Shown: piece after piece, positions 10,501-20,389 of the stretch | Layout: each line of letters opens with the position of its first letter | How positions within the stretch are numbered: the stretch's first letter is position 1 | From: Capsicum annuum | Lineage: Eukaryota > Streptophyta > Magnoliopsida > Solanales > Solanaceae | Reading direction: 5' to 3' | Assembly: GCF_002878395.1 (NCBI RefSeq) | Contig: NC_061111.1 | Location: 21,081,908-21,145,907 of the forward strand | DNA: 64,000 bases | Notes under the pieces: model-generated | The model's database searches: none | Told to the model about the DNA's origin: nothing | Seen by the model: only the letters and a program-made list of their open reading frames with translations | Made by a program: the position numbers and the translations under genes

Positions 10501-13500
10501 CCTTTTGCTGTAAACTATTTAAAGAGGTCTTGTCTATTGTTGATCACGTTCTTTTCAAAGAAAAAAATCTTCAAGGAGTTCAGCTAACCGGTACTTCTTC
10601 AGCTAGATACTCCTTTTCACTTTTGATCAAACTTTCTTACCCAATATCACATGGAAATTAAATACTGCATAACAGTGTCTTAAGGTTTAAGATATCCTTC
10701 TGTAGTTTAGGGTGGGATGTTTGGTTTTCATTGTCCACTATTAGCAGCTGGCAATGGCATGGGCAAAGGACGACATGGATGCACTTTACTAACTGATTTC
10801 AATTTTATAGGTTGTAACACAGAATCTGTTGAAGACAGCCAATGTGTCTATTCCTTAAATCAAAGGTTGAAGCATTTCTCCGATTGGCTACTGGATATTA
10901 TAGCCACTGGAGATTTGGATGCTTTCTTCCCTGCAGCAACACGTGAATATGCTCCGTTGGTTGAAGAGGTCTGGAAGGATCCTGCTATACAGGAAACTTA
11001 CAAGAGAAAAGATGAGCTTCATTTTCTTCCAGATGTGGTGGATTACTTCTTGAGCAAGGTATTTTGCATGACTCATTTCTTGGACCAACGTATCCAATAT
11101 AGTCTTTGTAATTAGTTTAGTCCACCAACGTACTTCTTACTAACTGCCTCGGATGTTATGGAGAAATTATTCAAGTATCTAGTTGATTCCAGTGGAGGAC
11201 CATGTACTTAAAAACTTTTCACCTGCTAATTTCTTTTAACAATGTTCTAGTTTCATTTATCAGTTGTGTGCTATAATAAGATCTATATCAAGATTTTTCG
11301 CTAAAGATTCTGTTAATCTATTCTTTTGATAAGTGAGTTTGTAGTTATTTATTCCCCAATCTTTTTAAATAATTTACCTTTCACTATTGGGGTGAGTGCC
11401 GAGGTACCTTCATAGACATCCTAATGTTTTTAACTGCTAGAAGGTCATTCCTTTCGATGATCGTAGAATCTAGATCATTCCTCAAGGCACAATAGTTAAT
11501 ATGTAGCCCCATTTTTCTTTATTATTAATTACACATTCTTGAATGAGTTGATTTTGCTCATCAGTGTGGAAGGTAAAAATTGATATTTACTTCTCTTTTT
11601 AGGCTGTGGAGGTATCGAGCAATGAGTATGAGCCTTCGGAGCAAGATATTCTGTATGCAGAAGGAGTTACGCAAGGTAATGGGTTGGCCTTTATGGAGTT
11701 CCAATTGGATGATCGTAGCCCAATGTCTGAAACCTATGGAGACAATCTGGAAGCTCCTCCCCCGCTCACCAGGTAGCCATTCTCCCTCTACTATGATATT
11801 GTATTTATTATCTATGAAGCTACTATTCAGTAGTTCTTTTGTTCTATAAAATGTTTGGAATTCTCTGGAGGTACTGTATCCGGATCCATAATTTGATGGG
11901 TAATCTAATTTTTTGTATTGATATAGACGCCACCTGATGATGATTTAAATACATCTGCAATTACTGCTGTTGTTAACTTCTGATGTTCAGTATTTCCTTT
12001 TTTTGGCTAACTGATGTTCAGTGTTTCTTTTTTTGGTTAGCTGATGTTCAGTATTTCATTCTAGATAATAGTTAGTGAATGATCAAACATTCAAGTAAAG
12101 GAGAATAAGACAAAAGAGATTTGTCCGGGAGGTTAGGGCAATTGTAGCTCGAAAGGGGATGTTCCTTTGTGTTAAGTAGGTGCTTGTGCTAAAATATGCT
12201 AGTTAGGTGCGCAGACGCCCCAGTGAAGAGGTGCGAGAGGCTGGTTATAGTGGGTATGCGGAGAGGTAGAGGTAGGCCTAAAAAGTATTGGGGAGAGGTG
12301 ATTAGACAGGATATAACACAGATTCATATTACCGAGGACATTCTTTAGATAGGAAGGTGTGGAGGTTGTGTGTTATGGTAGAAGGTTAGTTAGTACTAGT
12401 CGCATCGTTGTAGTTCTTGCTTTTGCTATCTATCATCATATGTTGTTTATTCTGTTTCGATCAGCATATGATTTTGTTTTGTTATTATTCCTTTCGTGTA
12501 GGCTCTGCACTGCTTTCCTTATTAACTGATATGCTCTCTCCACTGTTTTTTTCCTTGTACTTGGATTTGTTGCATTTGGCCGAGGGTCTATTGGAAACAG
12601 CCTCTCTACCTCCACGAGGTAGTGATAAGGTCTGCGTACAATCTACCCTCCCAGACCCACTTGTGGGAATTCACTAGGTATTTTGTTGTTGTAGGTTCAT
12701 AAGATCTCCAGAAGGGGACAATTGATCTAACACAGAGGTCATTTGATCCTCCCCATCAAAAAGAAAAGCACATTAGACAAACGTGTTTATTGTGTGGAAA
12801 CTAGATCTTTCATCTACACTAAAAACTTGCTAAAACTTAAACGCACCGACTATGCATACATTCACGTGTCTAATAATCTATTTTAATAGAATACCGCTTT
12901 TTTGATATGATATGAGTGTACTTTATACAAGTTATGATTATCTTTGCTTGCCATGATTTTGGTAATTATGTTTTCTCGAACAGGTACCAGCTAATTCGAC
13001 TAAATGCCAAGGGAATAAATGAAGGATGCAAGTGGGTGGAGATGTTTGAAGATGTCCGTGTCGTAGTATTCTGTGTTTCCCTTAGTGATTATGATCATAT
13101 GTGGGTTGCTCCAGAGGAGAGTGGTAGTGGTGCGCTACTTCAGAACAAGATGATGCATAACAAGGAACTTTTCGAAACACTGATCAGGCATCCTTGTTTC
13201 AAAGAGACCCCATTTGTTTTAGTATTGAACAAGTATGACCTGTTAGAGGAAAAGGTCAACCGTGTGCCATTGGGCGCTTGTGAATGGTTCACTGATTTCA
13301 ATCCGCTGAGACCACACACTAATAGCCAGTCACTAGCTCACCAAGCATATTACTATGTAGCAAAGAAGTTCAAAGACCTCTATGCTTCCGTCACAGGTAG
13401 AAAGCTATTTGTGTGGCAAGCTCGGGCAAGAGAACGAATAACTATTGATGAGGCATTCAAGTATATAAGAGAGGTCATGAAGTGGGACGAGGAAAAAGAA

Positions 13501-13581
13501 GAGACTTACTATGGCGGTGCAGAAGATTCATTTTACAGTACCACCGATATTAGCTCATCTCCATTCATCCAGCAGCAGTGA
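4581..13581 (+). CDS. XLG: Extra-large guanine nucleotide-binding protein (XLG), 854 aa, 8 exons
   Basis: XLGs are plant-specific G-alpha-like proteins that pair with G-beta/gamma and act in defence and growth signalling at the plasma membrane and nucleus. Coding exons are 4581-5555, 5646-5783, 8242-8346, 8441-8620, 9805-9955, 10811-11058, 11603-11772 and 12984-13581. All introns are GT-AG, and the joined frame of 2565 bp is open to TGA at 13579. Residues 1-180 are acidic and Ser/Pro-rich, with EYTGP near the N-terminus. A basic KKKKKSR stretch (about 185-191) could be a nuclear signal. Four CX2C pairs at 193-235 form the XLG cysteine-rich domain. [17 protein letters not shown] (355-371) follows, then the G-alpha-like domain. 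The P-loop [13 protein letters not shown] (454-466) has Thr where G-alpha has Lys. NKYD (738-741) is the guanine-specificity motif. The switch II DxxGQ is absent ([12 protein letters not shown]). The C-terminus [20 protein letters not shown] and the start MEKKEG...MLPPG suggest the XLG3/XLG1 type, but this is tentative. Met4 (4590) is an alternative start. Confidence 0.95.
5784..8241 (+). other. XLG intron 2 (2458 bp)
   Basis: The donor is AAG|GTTTGTTC and the acceptor TTCCATTTCAG|TTTGC. The intron contains a complete hAT-type MITE (6710-7418). The rest, including 7440-8240, shows no recognised gene or repeat. Open frames at 5874-6062 and 6759-6941 are non-coding shadows. Confidence 0.8.
6710..7418. 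mobile_element. hAT-type non-autonomous element (MITE) in XLG intron 2
   Basis: The element begins TAGGGGAGGGCATAAATACC and its other end, reverse-complemented, begins TAGGGGTGGGTGTTTGGTTC, so the ends are inverted repeats. It is flanked by ATCCCGGT (6702-6709) and ATCCTGGT (7419-7426), an 8-bp target duplication with one mismatch, as expected for hAT. Both sides carry many copies of CGGTTTGG or GAAGAACC. No transposase ORF is present. Confidence 0.85.
8621..9804 (+). other. XLG intron 4 (1184 bp)
   Basis: GT-AG intron (CAG|GTATTGG ... TTGTGCAG|GCAAAA). It has a G-rich patch at 9045-9072. No repeat or gene was recognised. Confidence 0.75.
9956..10810 (+). other. XLG intron 5 (855 bp) with a 30-bp tandem duplication
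   Basis: GT-AG intron splitting a glycine codon (phase 1). The block CATATGCCTGTCTACCCCC occurs at 10180 and again at 10210. Frames at 10365-10661 are not part of the gene. Confidence 0.75.
11059..11602 (+). other. XLG intron 6 (544 bp)
   Basis: GT-AG intron (AGCAAG|GTATTTTGC ... CTTTTTAG|GCTGTGG). No repeat was recognised. Confidence 0.75.
11773..12983 (+). other. XLG intron 7 (1211 bp) with repeats
   Basis: The donor is ACCAG|GTAGCC and the acceptor TCGAACAG|GTACC; the intron splits an Arg codon in phase 2. It carries a 30-31-bp triplication starting at TGATGTTCAG (11981, 12012, 12042) and a truncated RTE-type LINE end (12180-12700). Confidence 0.8.
12180..12700 (+). mobile_element. Truncated RTE-type LINE 3' end with TS-like tail
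   Basis: Positions 12218-12395 encode, with breaks, a peptide like [18 protein letters not shown] followed by a WRL-V-VEG end, the typical C-terminus of plant RTE-clade reverse transcriptases. After this comes a T-rich 3' region, then GCCGAGGGTCTATTGGAAAC, CTACCTCCACGAGGTAGTG, GGTCTGCGTACAATCTACCC, CCCACTTGTGGGA, and a TTGTTGTTG end. That tail is shared with TS SINEs and also occurs at 19755-19945 and 25885-26230 in this window. The family name is by recognition, unverified. Confidence 0.65.
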
Positions 13582-13870
13582 AATAACTCAACATATGTTG
13601 ATACTTTAGATAGGAAAAAGAGAGGAGAATGTAAAATGGAAATAAGTTGAATTTGTATTTTTCGTCATCGCCTTTTCATGGTTTATACAGATGTGATTGT
13701 TTCAAGTGATTATCTGAGGTTTGTGCCATCCTCTAGTGTATGTTCTGGGCCTCCTCAAAGATCTTGGATGGCAATGCATGGTTGAGAATAAATACTTATT
13801 TGCATTCTACCTCATCTTTCTGTTGTAAATGTAAATGTAGCTGTTGCTTTTACTTAACATGAGCTGATGA
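13582..13870 (+). other. Probable 3' UTR of XLG
   Basis: The sequence directly after the TGA at 13579-13581 is T-rich and contains AATAAATACTTATTTG at about 13788, a likely poly(A) signal context. The end is not fixed. Confidence 0.5.
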
Positions 13871-14459
13871 GCAGGATACGTAGGGTGTGTTTAGTATAGT
13901 GGAAAATGTGTTTCAATTTTCTCATGTTCCGTTGGTCACATCAAATGGTTTGAAAAGCATTTTCCTTCATTCAAAAACAGCTTTAGTATACCATTTCTTC
14001 CTTGGCAGTAATTTTGCCCTTGAGAAATTCATGGTCAAGATGAGAGTGAATGTCCTTTTGCTTTTGCTTTATTTGGTGTAAACAGCTTGTGCATGTAAGT
14101 ACTTGTTAGTGGAGAAGCTAAAATTTTCAACACAGAGAATTGAAATATTATTTACAGCTTTTAAGCGGATTAAACATTACATTAGGGAAGGTTGAAAAAA
14201 AAAAAAAACATATATAAGGAAAAACGGTAAAAAGAAAAAATGTTCTTCGAGTATGCAAAATTTTACGGTACTTTCTGAATGGTGTGCCGCGTTGGAGATC
14301 GTGCACTGCAGCATCCATATAGGCTTCCAACATAAGTTTCTTTGGGGGGCGGATCCAGGGTGCCCGGAGGTTTTCGGGAACCAGCAGCTTTCGTGCGGAA
14401 CTAATATTTATATAGAAAAATCTAGTAAATATTGAAGAATTAGAAGTTGGGAATCCATA
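13871..14459. other. Intergenic DNA, possible degraded repeat
   Basis: AGGGTGTGTTTAGTATAGTGGAAAA at 13880-13904 resembles the end of a common plant MITE type, but I found no matching inverted end. A GC-richer patch GGGGGGCGGATCCAGGGTGCC lies at 14344. No gene was recognised. Confidence 0.35.
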
Positions 14460-14635
14460 AGTAAAGTTTGTTGTTGGTCTAGTGGAGTAGATGAGCCTAT
14501 AGAAATTTTATTGACCTCTTGGTTGTTGGTTCAAATTCCCTTAAATTGGAGATTTCTCGAGACTTCTGATTAAGGGTGAATTAGTTTCACTACTGCACCA
14601 CGACTCATGTTGATGTCAAATATCAACTTACATAA
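14460..14635 (+). mobile_element. tRNA-derived SINE-like element
   Basis: TGGTCTAGTGGAGTAGATGA (about 14476) fits a Pol III A box and GGTTCAAATTCC (about 14529) a B box, spaced as in tRNA-derived SINEs. A body follows without a clear tail, and the right side is cut or masked by the hAT MITE at 14644. Boundaries are approximate. Confidence 0.5.
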
Positions 14636-14643
14636 CTAGAAAC

Positions 14644-14984
14644 TAGGAGTGGGCGTTCGGTAGTCGGTTCGGTATTTTCAAAGTTCGGGTTCGGTAATTC
14701 GGTAATCGGTATTTGAATATAGATACCACATACCATACTTATACATATCGGTTCGGTAATTCGGCAATCGGTAAATTAAACTTCGGTTCGGTATGGTATT
14801 TGGTAATACAATATTAAAGTTGGAGATGTGCAAATGTACGTTTAAGCTTCAAAGAGTATATTTAATAGAAATCCTATTTAGTATTTTTTTTGTTGCTTAT
14901 TATGAATGTATTACCAAGGTCCAAAAGATTTTTTAGGATAAGTAATACTACAGTCTATTGGGTTGGTTAAACGTATCGTATTAT

Positions 14985-15035
<51 letters not shown>

Positions 15036-15215
15036 CGGTATTCGGTGAATACCGAATACCAAACGGTATTAATATCTTGTACCAAACCCAATCCCAAATA
15101 CCAAAATATTATAATTTTACTCCCAAATACCCTACCAAATAACGAATTACCAAATATCAATTACCAAATTTTTCGGTTCGGTAATTCGACTTTCGGTATT
15201 TTATACCCAGCCCTA
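14644..15215. mobile_element. hAT-type MITE, 572 bp, perfect 8-bp TSD
   Basis: It starts TAGGAGTGGGCGTTCGG, and the other end reverse-complemented starts TAGGGCTGGGTATAAAATACC. The flanks are CTAGAAAC at 14636-14643 and CTAGAAAC at 15216-15223, identical. The body is full of TTCGGTA/TACCGAA repeats and contains a (TA)n run (about 14990-15031). No ORF of note. Confidence 0.88.
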
Positions 15216-15223
15216 CTAGAAAC

Positions 15224-17600
15224 TTAACCTATTTATATAGGGTAATTTTTCGACAAGAAATATTGATTGACTCCCTTTCGACAAGGCCCCATCCCTTCCT
15301 ACTATCCACACGGGTGACTCAAGGGTGAGGATAATAATTGTTTGCTTTAAATCCCAAAAAGTTTTAACACTAAATTTTATGATTGTAACTTTACTTAAAA
15401 TAATATTGAAGATGGTAAAATAGTACAAAATTTATATTAAACAAAAAGAAAATGTACCTTTTAGTTTTTATTATAAATATTTTAGAACTTTAATTAAACT
15501 TCATATTAATAAATAGTTTTTTATAACAAAATTCAAGTTAGCATATGGCAAACAAATGGTTACCATCGTATTAACTAGAATTAATCTTACATCTATAAAT
15601 AATAATATTAATTTATAAAGTTAGAATAATTATATTATTTTGTGAAGTTAGATTTTGTGTCTTTAAAAATCACTACACTAAAAATATGTAAGAACAAAAA
15701 AGATGGCTCTATGTTTTTTGTGTGTATGTTTAAGGTCTTTCTTAAAATTTGATTTTGTGCCACAAATTTTATTGAGACACTATAGTAAAACCGAGCTCAA
15801 CCTGTCCTTTCTATGAGTCGAATCATGAGAGTTGACCCAATATGTTAAATTCATAATAATTCATCAAATATTCATTTTAAAATAGTATGATTGAGCGAAT
15901 CGAAATGTAATCTAACCCAAACAAATAAAGAATAGTATTATTTCTTTAAATCATTTTGTTCATGTAAATGTACATAAAATTTAGATCTATATATTAGAGA
16001 TTTGTTCCAATTCCAGTGAAGAAATATTTTGATAATTTCGACACTCAGTAATATATGATAAAATTAAATTTTTTTCTTCAACATAATTATTTGAGAAACG
16101 CCAAAATCTTGTTATTTTTTTTTATGGAGAAACGCCAAAATCTTGCTTATAGAGGTCAAGTTAGGTTGGACGGATAGAATTATGACCTATTATTTGATTT
16201 ATTTTAACCTAAAATAAATTTTTATCCAATTAAATCTTGACTTTACAATTAATCCGACTCATTTTAATTCATCAAAATTTAACCCAAACTCACTCTGTAT
16301 CACCTTGATATTAACAATAGATAGTCATTCGCGAGTTGGTAAATTGGTAATACCACCTAAACGACTAACCTTTTTTGCACAATTAAAAGGCTAAAATTGT
16401 TGTGCATATTTGGTGGTTATTGATTCTAAAGTTGACAACTGCACCACATAATAAAAGCTTAATGGATTTGAGAAAGTCATTGATTGTGAAATGACTAATC
16501 CACCACTTAAGCTTAGTGGGTTTTCACCTCTCTTGATTTTGACTATATAAGTTGCTCCATCACCATTTTATGTAAGTTTTTTTGTACTATTTTATGTAAC
16601 ACATACTTATTTGAAATTAAAAAGAAAAAAGATATGTAAAACTTTTGCCATCATTCTAATTGAACATACTTTTAGTACCTTACCTATATTTGACTAATTT
16701 AAGTTATATACACCATCATTATAAATTTTTTTTTTTTTACACTATTAGGTCATCCTAAGTCTTCCTAAAATATGAAATTTTCCATCTTAAAAGTAAAATA
16801 AATTAACTGCTACGATACGGAAGCTTTATAATCTAAATTCATATATGACTTACATGTTAAAAAAAAATCTTTTTAAGTTTTTAGAATTCTGTGTTTCATA
16901 TAAAATGAAATAGGAGTAATAATTGTAAGAGATAGCTAATCCACTTTGAGTGTCACAACTCATATAAATGCATTCATACTTCAGCAACAGAAAGATGATA
17001 GGAACACAAGTTAATGATGACCAACTAAACTATAACCAAACAACTACTACTTACAACAATTATGGACAAGGATTCTAAAATCTAAAAAAAAAAAAAAAAA
17101 AAAAGCGTGTACATCAAAAATACTCCTAAAATAATTCGTTTTTTTGAGTTTCATATTCGAACTATCATCAATTATTTGTCAACACACACCTAACAATTAG
17201 TTCGTTTTTCGTGCCTGAAATGTCATCACTATTCAAGTAGGAACAATGAATAACCGACAACCGAGGTGTATTTTGACTATATTTCTCCAATTCTTCAAAA
17301 TTATCAACAAATAATGCATATCGAATTCTCCAAAAGAAGTGTATTTTTGGTGAATTCCGCATGAGTGAAGTATCAAAAGTGAAGAATCCATGCGACCTAG
17401 GTTTTGATAAATAGTTGGTTATAACTATAGATAGGAAGCTTGCACGTGTAATTGTTGAGGTATAAAAGTCAAAAAATCAAACATAACTCAAAAAAAAAAA
17501 AAACAGATCCAAGAATAATCATGGTCCAACAAAAAAGCAATCAATATACAAGTGAAACCTGTGAGCTAAAAGTGACTTCTAAGTGAAGTAAAGGCAACCC
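15224..17600. other. Intergenic AT-rich DNA; last part homologous to the upstream region of the second peptide gene
   Basis: No gene was seen before 17600. GAGAAACGCCAAAATCTTG is repeated at 16093 and 16129. The stretch 16965-17080 (CATTCATACTTCAGCAACAGAAAGATGAT, with AACACAAGT and AACAA-rich sequence) resembles 20120-20220, upstream of the second peptide gene. This suggests that the duplication included upstream DNA. An A-run at 17083-17104 follows. Confidence 0.5.
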
Positions 17601-17610
17601 TTTTTCCCTC

Positions 17611-17617
17611 TATAAAA
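17611..17617 (+). promoter_or_regulatory. TATA box of secreted peptide gene 1
   Basis: CCCTCTATAAAAACAATC contains TATAAAA, 62 nt before the ATG at 17673. The equivalent box in the paralogue (CCTCTATAAGAAGC, 20334) lies 56 nt before its ATG. Confidence 0.7.
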
Positions 17618-17672
17618 ACAATCTTTCAACTCTCACAAGAAGAAGACATTCAATCAAAAATCATAACACAAA

Positions 17673-17918
17673 ATGGCTTTCAAGTTGAAACCTTTTTGCA
17701 CTTTCCTTCTTATTCTTCTTATCTTCATTTCTTTTACTTGCACAGTTCATTCATCAACTGTTGTTCATAGGAAACGAGGCATAAGACATGTTGATGGAGT
17801 CCATCAAAGGTGGCAAAAGCAGCCATGGATGAATCATGGAAGCAACAGAGGGCCTCCAAAACACCTTGTTAATCCAACGATTAATCATCGATTCGATATA
17901 CCTGAATTGCCTGTTTAG
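17673..17918 (+). CDS. Small secreted peptide precursor 1 (81 aa), function unknown
   Basis: This single-exon ORF has a clear signal peptide: MAFKLKPF, then a Leu/Ile/Phe-rich core to about residue 27 (TCTVHS). The rest is basic, with no Cys, so it is not a knottin or defensin type. A dibasic-rich HRKRG lies just after the signal. The C-terminal block has HQRWQ, WMNHGS, RG and KHLVNPT, then FDIPELPV at the very end. The block is strongly conserved in the 82-aa paralogue 2.5 kb downstream, while the region between signal and block is not, the pattern expected of a precursor whose active peptide is C-terminal. I do not recognise it as CLE, CEP, RGF, PSK, PSY, CIF or systemin. The ATG at 17673 is the first after a TATA box, and a poly(A) signal follows at 18013. 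Secretion is well supported; a hormone role is inference. Confidence 0.82.
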   Translation: MAFKLKPFCTFLLILLIFISFTCTVHSSTVVHRKRGIRHVDGVHQRWQKQPWMNHGSNRGPPKHLVNPTINHRFDIPELPV

Positions 17919-18012
17919 CTCTTTTCAATCTTGATTAATCTCGATGTTAGTTTTAGGCTTTCCTTTACATTTAAACATGTTGTATTTACAGTCTTGTGTG
18001 AAAACATATTTG

Positions 18013-18018
18013 AATAAA
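18013..18018 (+). terminator. Poly(A) signal of peptide gene 1
   Basis: AATAAA within TTTGAATAAATGTAG, about 95 nt after the stop codon. The canonical hexamer is seen directly; use is inferred. Confidence 0.5.
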
Positions 18019-18024
18019 TGTAGA

Positions 18025-19754
18025 ATCTTTATTCATTTTGTTTGGCTCATGTATGGAGTATCTTTATTTATTATCACAAGGCTCATGTTGTGACCTTTCT
18101 ATTTCTGTGCTAATGAGGTTTGGCAAAAATATAGTTCAGACTGAAGTTCTACAAGAATTAGAGCACATATGAAAGAGAAGTGATGAAGCCATATTTAAAG
18201 TGACTGAACCTTAACCTTAGGTGATCATAAAATTAAATCATATAGTCGATTTTAACTTGTTGGGAAGTTGGGATTGAGGCTTAGCTGTTAGTTGTTAGTA
18301 ACATAGTGGTTTTCTGGTCCAGCTAGTGTGTGACTCAACTATTCCATCGAGTACTTGCTATCTTCCATCCACAGAAATACATGATAACTCTGTCCACCAA
18401 GTTGAATTCGTTCAAATAGAACATCTCCACCCGTATGTTATATCTTGAATAACGTCTTTTCCGATTCAAGACAGGTCAACAAAAATGGAAGCCCCAAGAT
18501 AGTCGCTATATAATGAGGTCTAACAAAAAAGGACAGCCAAGTGCACTAAAACTCACGCTATATGAGCAGGGTTCGAGGAAGGGCCGAACCACAACGGTTT
18601 ATTGTACGTAGTCTTACCCTATACCTTTCAGCAAGAAGCTTGAACTTGTGACCTCCACACAAAGTCGAACAATAAATCATAATTTAAGCCGATAAAAAAC
18701 ACCTAATTTATCTCTAATTAGGCTGTATATACGAACAATACTCATCATTGTGGACCAAAATCATCATAATAGTACCACATGGTTTCTCTCAAAGTAGCAG
18801 TCAACAAATACTAATTTATATAGTGTTACACAGATGAAGATTCTACCTATAGGCATGCCAAAAGTGTAAGCAAGTGAATTATTCCCCCTTCTTCTTGAAG
18901 CAAAGGATAATTATACATGACAATCAACGCTGAGCACTGCATACATAGCAAGTAGGTGCAACATACATTGTTTACTAGTAACAAAAACACCCTTTGTCCC
19001 CATTTTGAATAACTTGTCAATGGGTTCAACGCTAAGAACCTAAAAGGTCCTTGATCAGCCTCTGAAGGCTTTAACCCGAAGTCTTTGAGTAAGAATGTTG
19101 AAAGTATTTCCCAAGTATTTGCCGACACATATACCTAAGATATGAGGAGAAGAGCTATAATTTGAAAAACTAAGACATCATCCAATAGTTACATTTGAGG
19201 TTTGTTTTGTTTGGATGCTCAACAACTATAAGAAGAAAAGTCAACAAAATTAATGAAGAGAATACTGAAAGGGATCACACAAGTTGATACCAAGATTTCA
19301 TTTTTTGTTTTCCATCCTGTTTGCGGTATCCGCTTTAAACATCCGCATCCGCTCCTGTCTAGAAAAATTATTTTCAGGATTCAAAGTCAAGACACATTAA
19401 TAAAGATAAAAACATTTTTACCATTCATTATATGCAAGGGGACAAGCTGCAATTGACTCTTCCCATTGCGAAATATAAAAAGATCAAACTAAAAAAAATC
19501 CCATTATGTAAAAAAATTGAAAGAAAAAAATAAAAACAAAAGGAACTTGATTCCAAATTTCCTCGTCCATGCTGGGATTGGATTCTTCCTTCACATGGTA
19601 GGTAGAAGTAATTTTTTTTCACCTTTTCCATCACTAATAATGTCTGTTTAACACTAACTACACTATTTCTTTTATAAATGATTTAACTGTCAAAAAGTAT
19701 TTGTACTATCAGTGTAAAAAAATTATACTATCAATATTTTTTACCTTTTGTAGG
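18025..19754. other. Intergenic DNA between the peptide genes, with a SINE-like fragment
   Basis: No gene was seen. The ORF at 18847-19128 on the minus strand has no recognisable domain or paralogue and is treated as chance. A tRNA-derived repeat lies at about 18560-18660. Confidence 0.5.
18560..18665 (-). mobile_element. SINE-like fragment (minus strand)
   Basis: Reverse-complemented, it reads GTGTGGAGGTCACAAGTTCAAGC, with a B-box-like motif (GGTCACAAGTTCAAGC), then TGCTGAAAGGTATAGGGTAAG, then GTACAATAAACCGTTGTGGTTC, then CCTTCCTCGAACCCTGC. I know this order from repeats common in Solanaceae intergenic DNA. Ends are not defined. Confidence 0.5.
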
Positions 19755-19945
19755 TTACTTCCATAGTTTTCATCATGACTTTTTCATTACTATATTTCCT
19801 TTTATATTGTTTCATATATGTGTTAGTTACGCTAACAGTCCGTTGGAAACATCCTCTCCAAGGTAGAGGTAAAGTTGCGTACACACTACTATCCTCAAAG
19901 CCACTTATGGGACTACACCGGGTATTTTGTTGTTGTTGTTGGTTA
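19755..19945 (+). mobile_element. RTE/TS-type 3' tail
   Basis: The sequence has a T-rich stretch, then CCGTTGGAAACATCCTCTCC, AAGGTAGAGGTAAAGTTGCG, TACACACTACTATCCTC, CCACTTATGGGACTACACCGGG and TTTTGTTGTTGTTGTTGG. It matches the tail at 12583-12700 in order and ends in (TTG)n. No protein-coding part is present. Confidence 0.7.
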
Positions 19946-20333
19946 CCTCCTTACTTTTAGCGGCTAATCCAACTTCCTACAAACAGTTACCTTCAGTAAT
20001 CTTTTATGTGAATTTGGTAGTATAAAGTTTCTTTTATGTTGTAGGTGCGCTGAAGTTAAACTCATTTATAAAATAAAAAGAGATAATTGTCCTCTCAAAA
20101 GTCATGATTCAATCCTAAATGCATTCATTTCAGCAACACAACTCCACCAACAGAATGATGGCAACAACACAAGTAGAGACACATGACCCTACAATGAAAC
20201 AAAACACCAATAATCACAGGTACTGATTAACACAAGCAATCAATATTCAGAGTGTGACTTACTGTGTGATGTGATCCAAAATGATATTTCTTGTGACTCT
20301 TAAATGTAGAAAAAAGCAACACGTTTTTTCCTC

Positions 20334-20339
20334 TATAAG
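20334..20339 (+). promoter_or_regulatory. TATA box of secreted peptide gene 2
   Basis: CCTCTATAAGAAGC. Transcription about 30 nt downstream would start near 20364, after the in-frame ATG at 20360 but before the ATG at 20390, which supports the later start. Confidence 0.65.
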
Positions 20340-20389
20340 AAGCATCAATAATCCAGGAAATGCATATCAACTACAAAAGCCACAACATA

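Noticed and set aside
14460..14635. tRNA gene
   Set aside because: A- and B-box-like words are present but no cloverleaf with acceptor stem could be drawn; fits a tRNA-derived SINE better. The same holds for 22622-22822 and 40700-40800.
18847..19128. 93-aa minus frame between the peptide genes
   Set aside because: No signal, domain, paralogue or splice context; it overlaps ordinary intergenic DNA.
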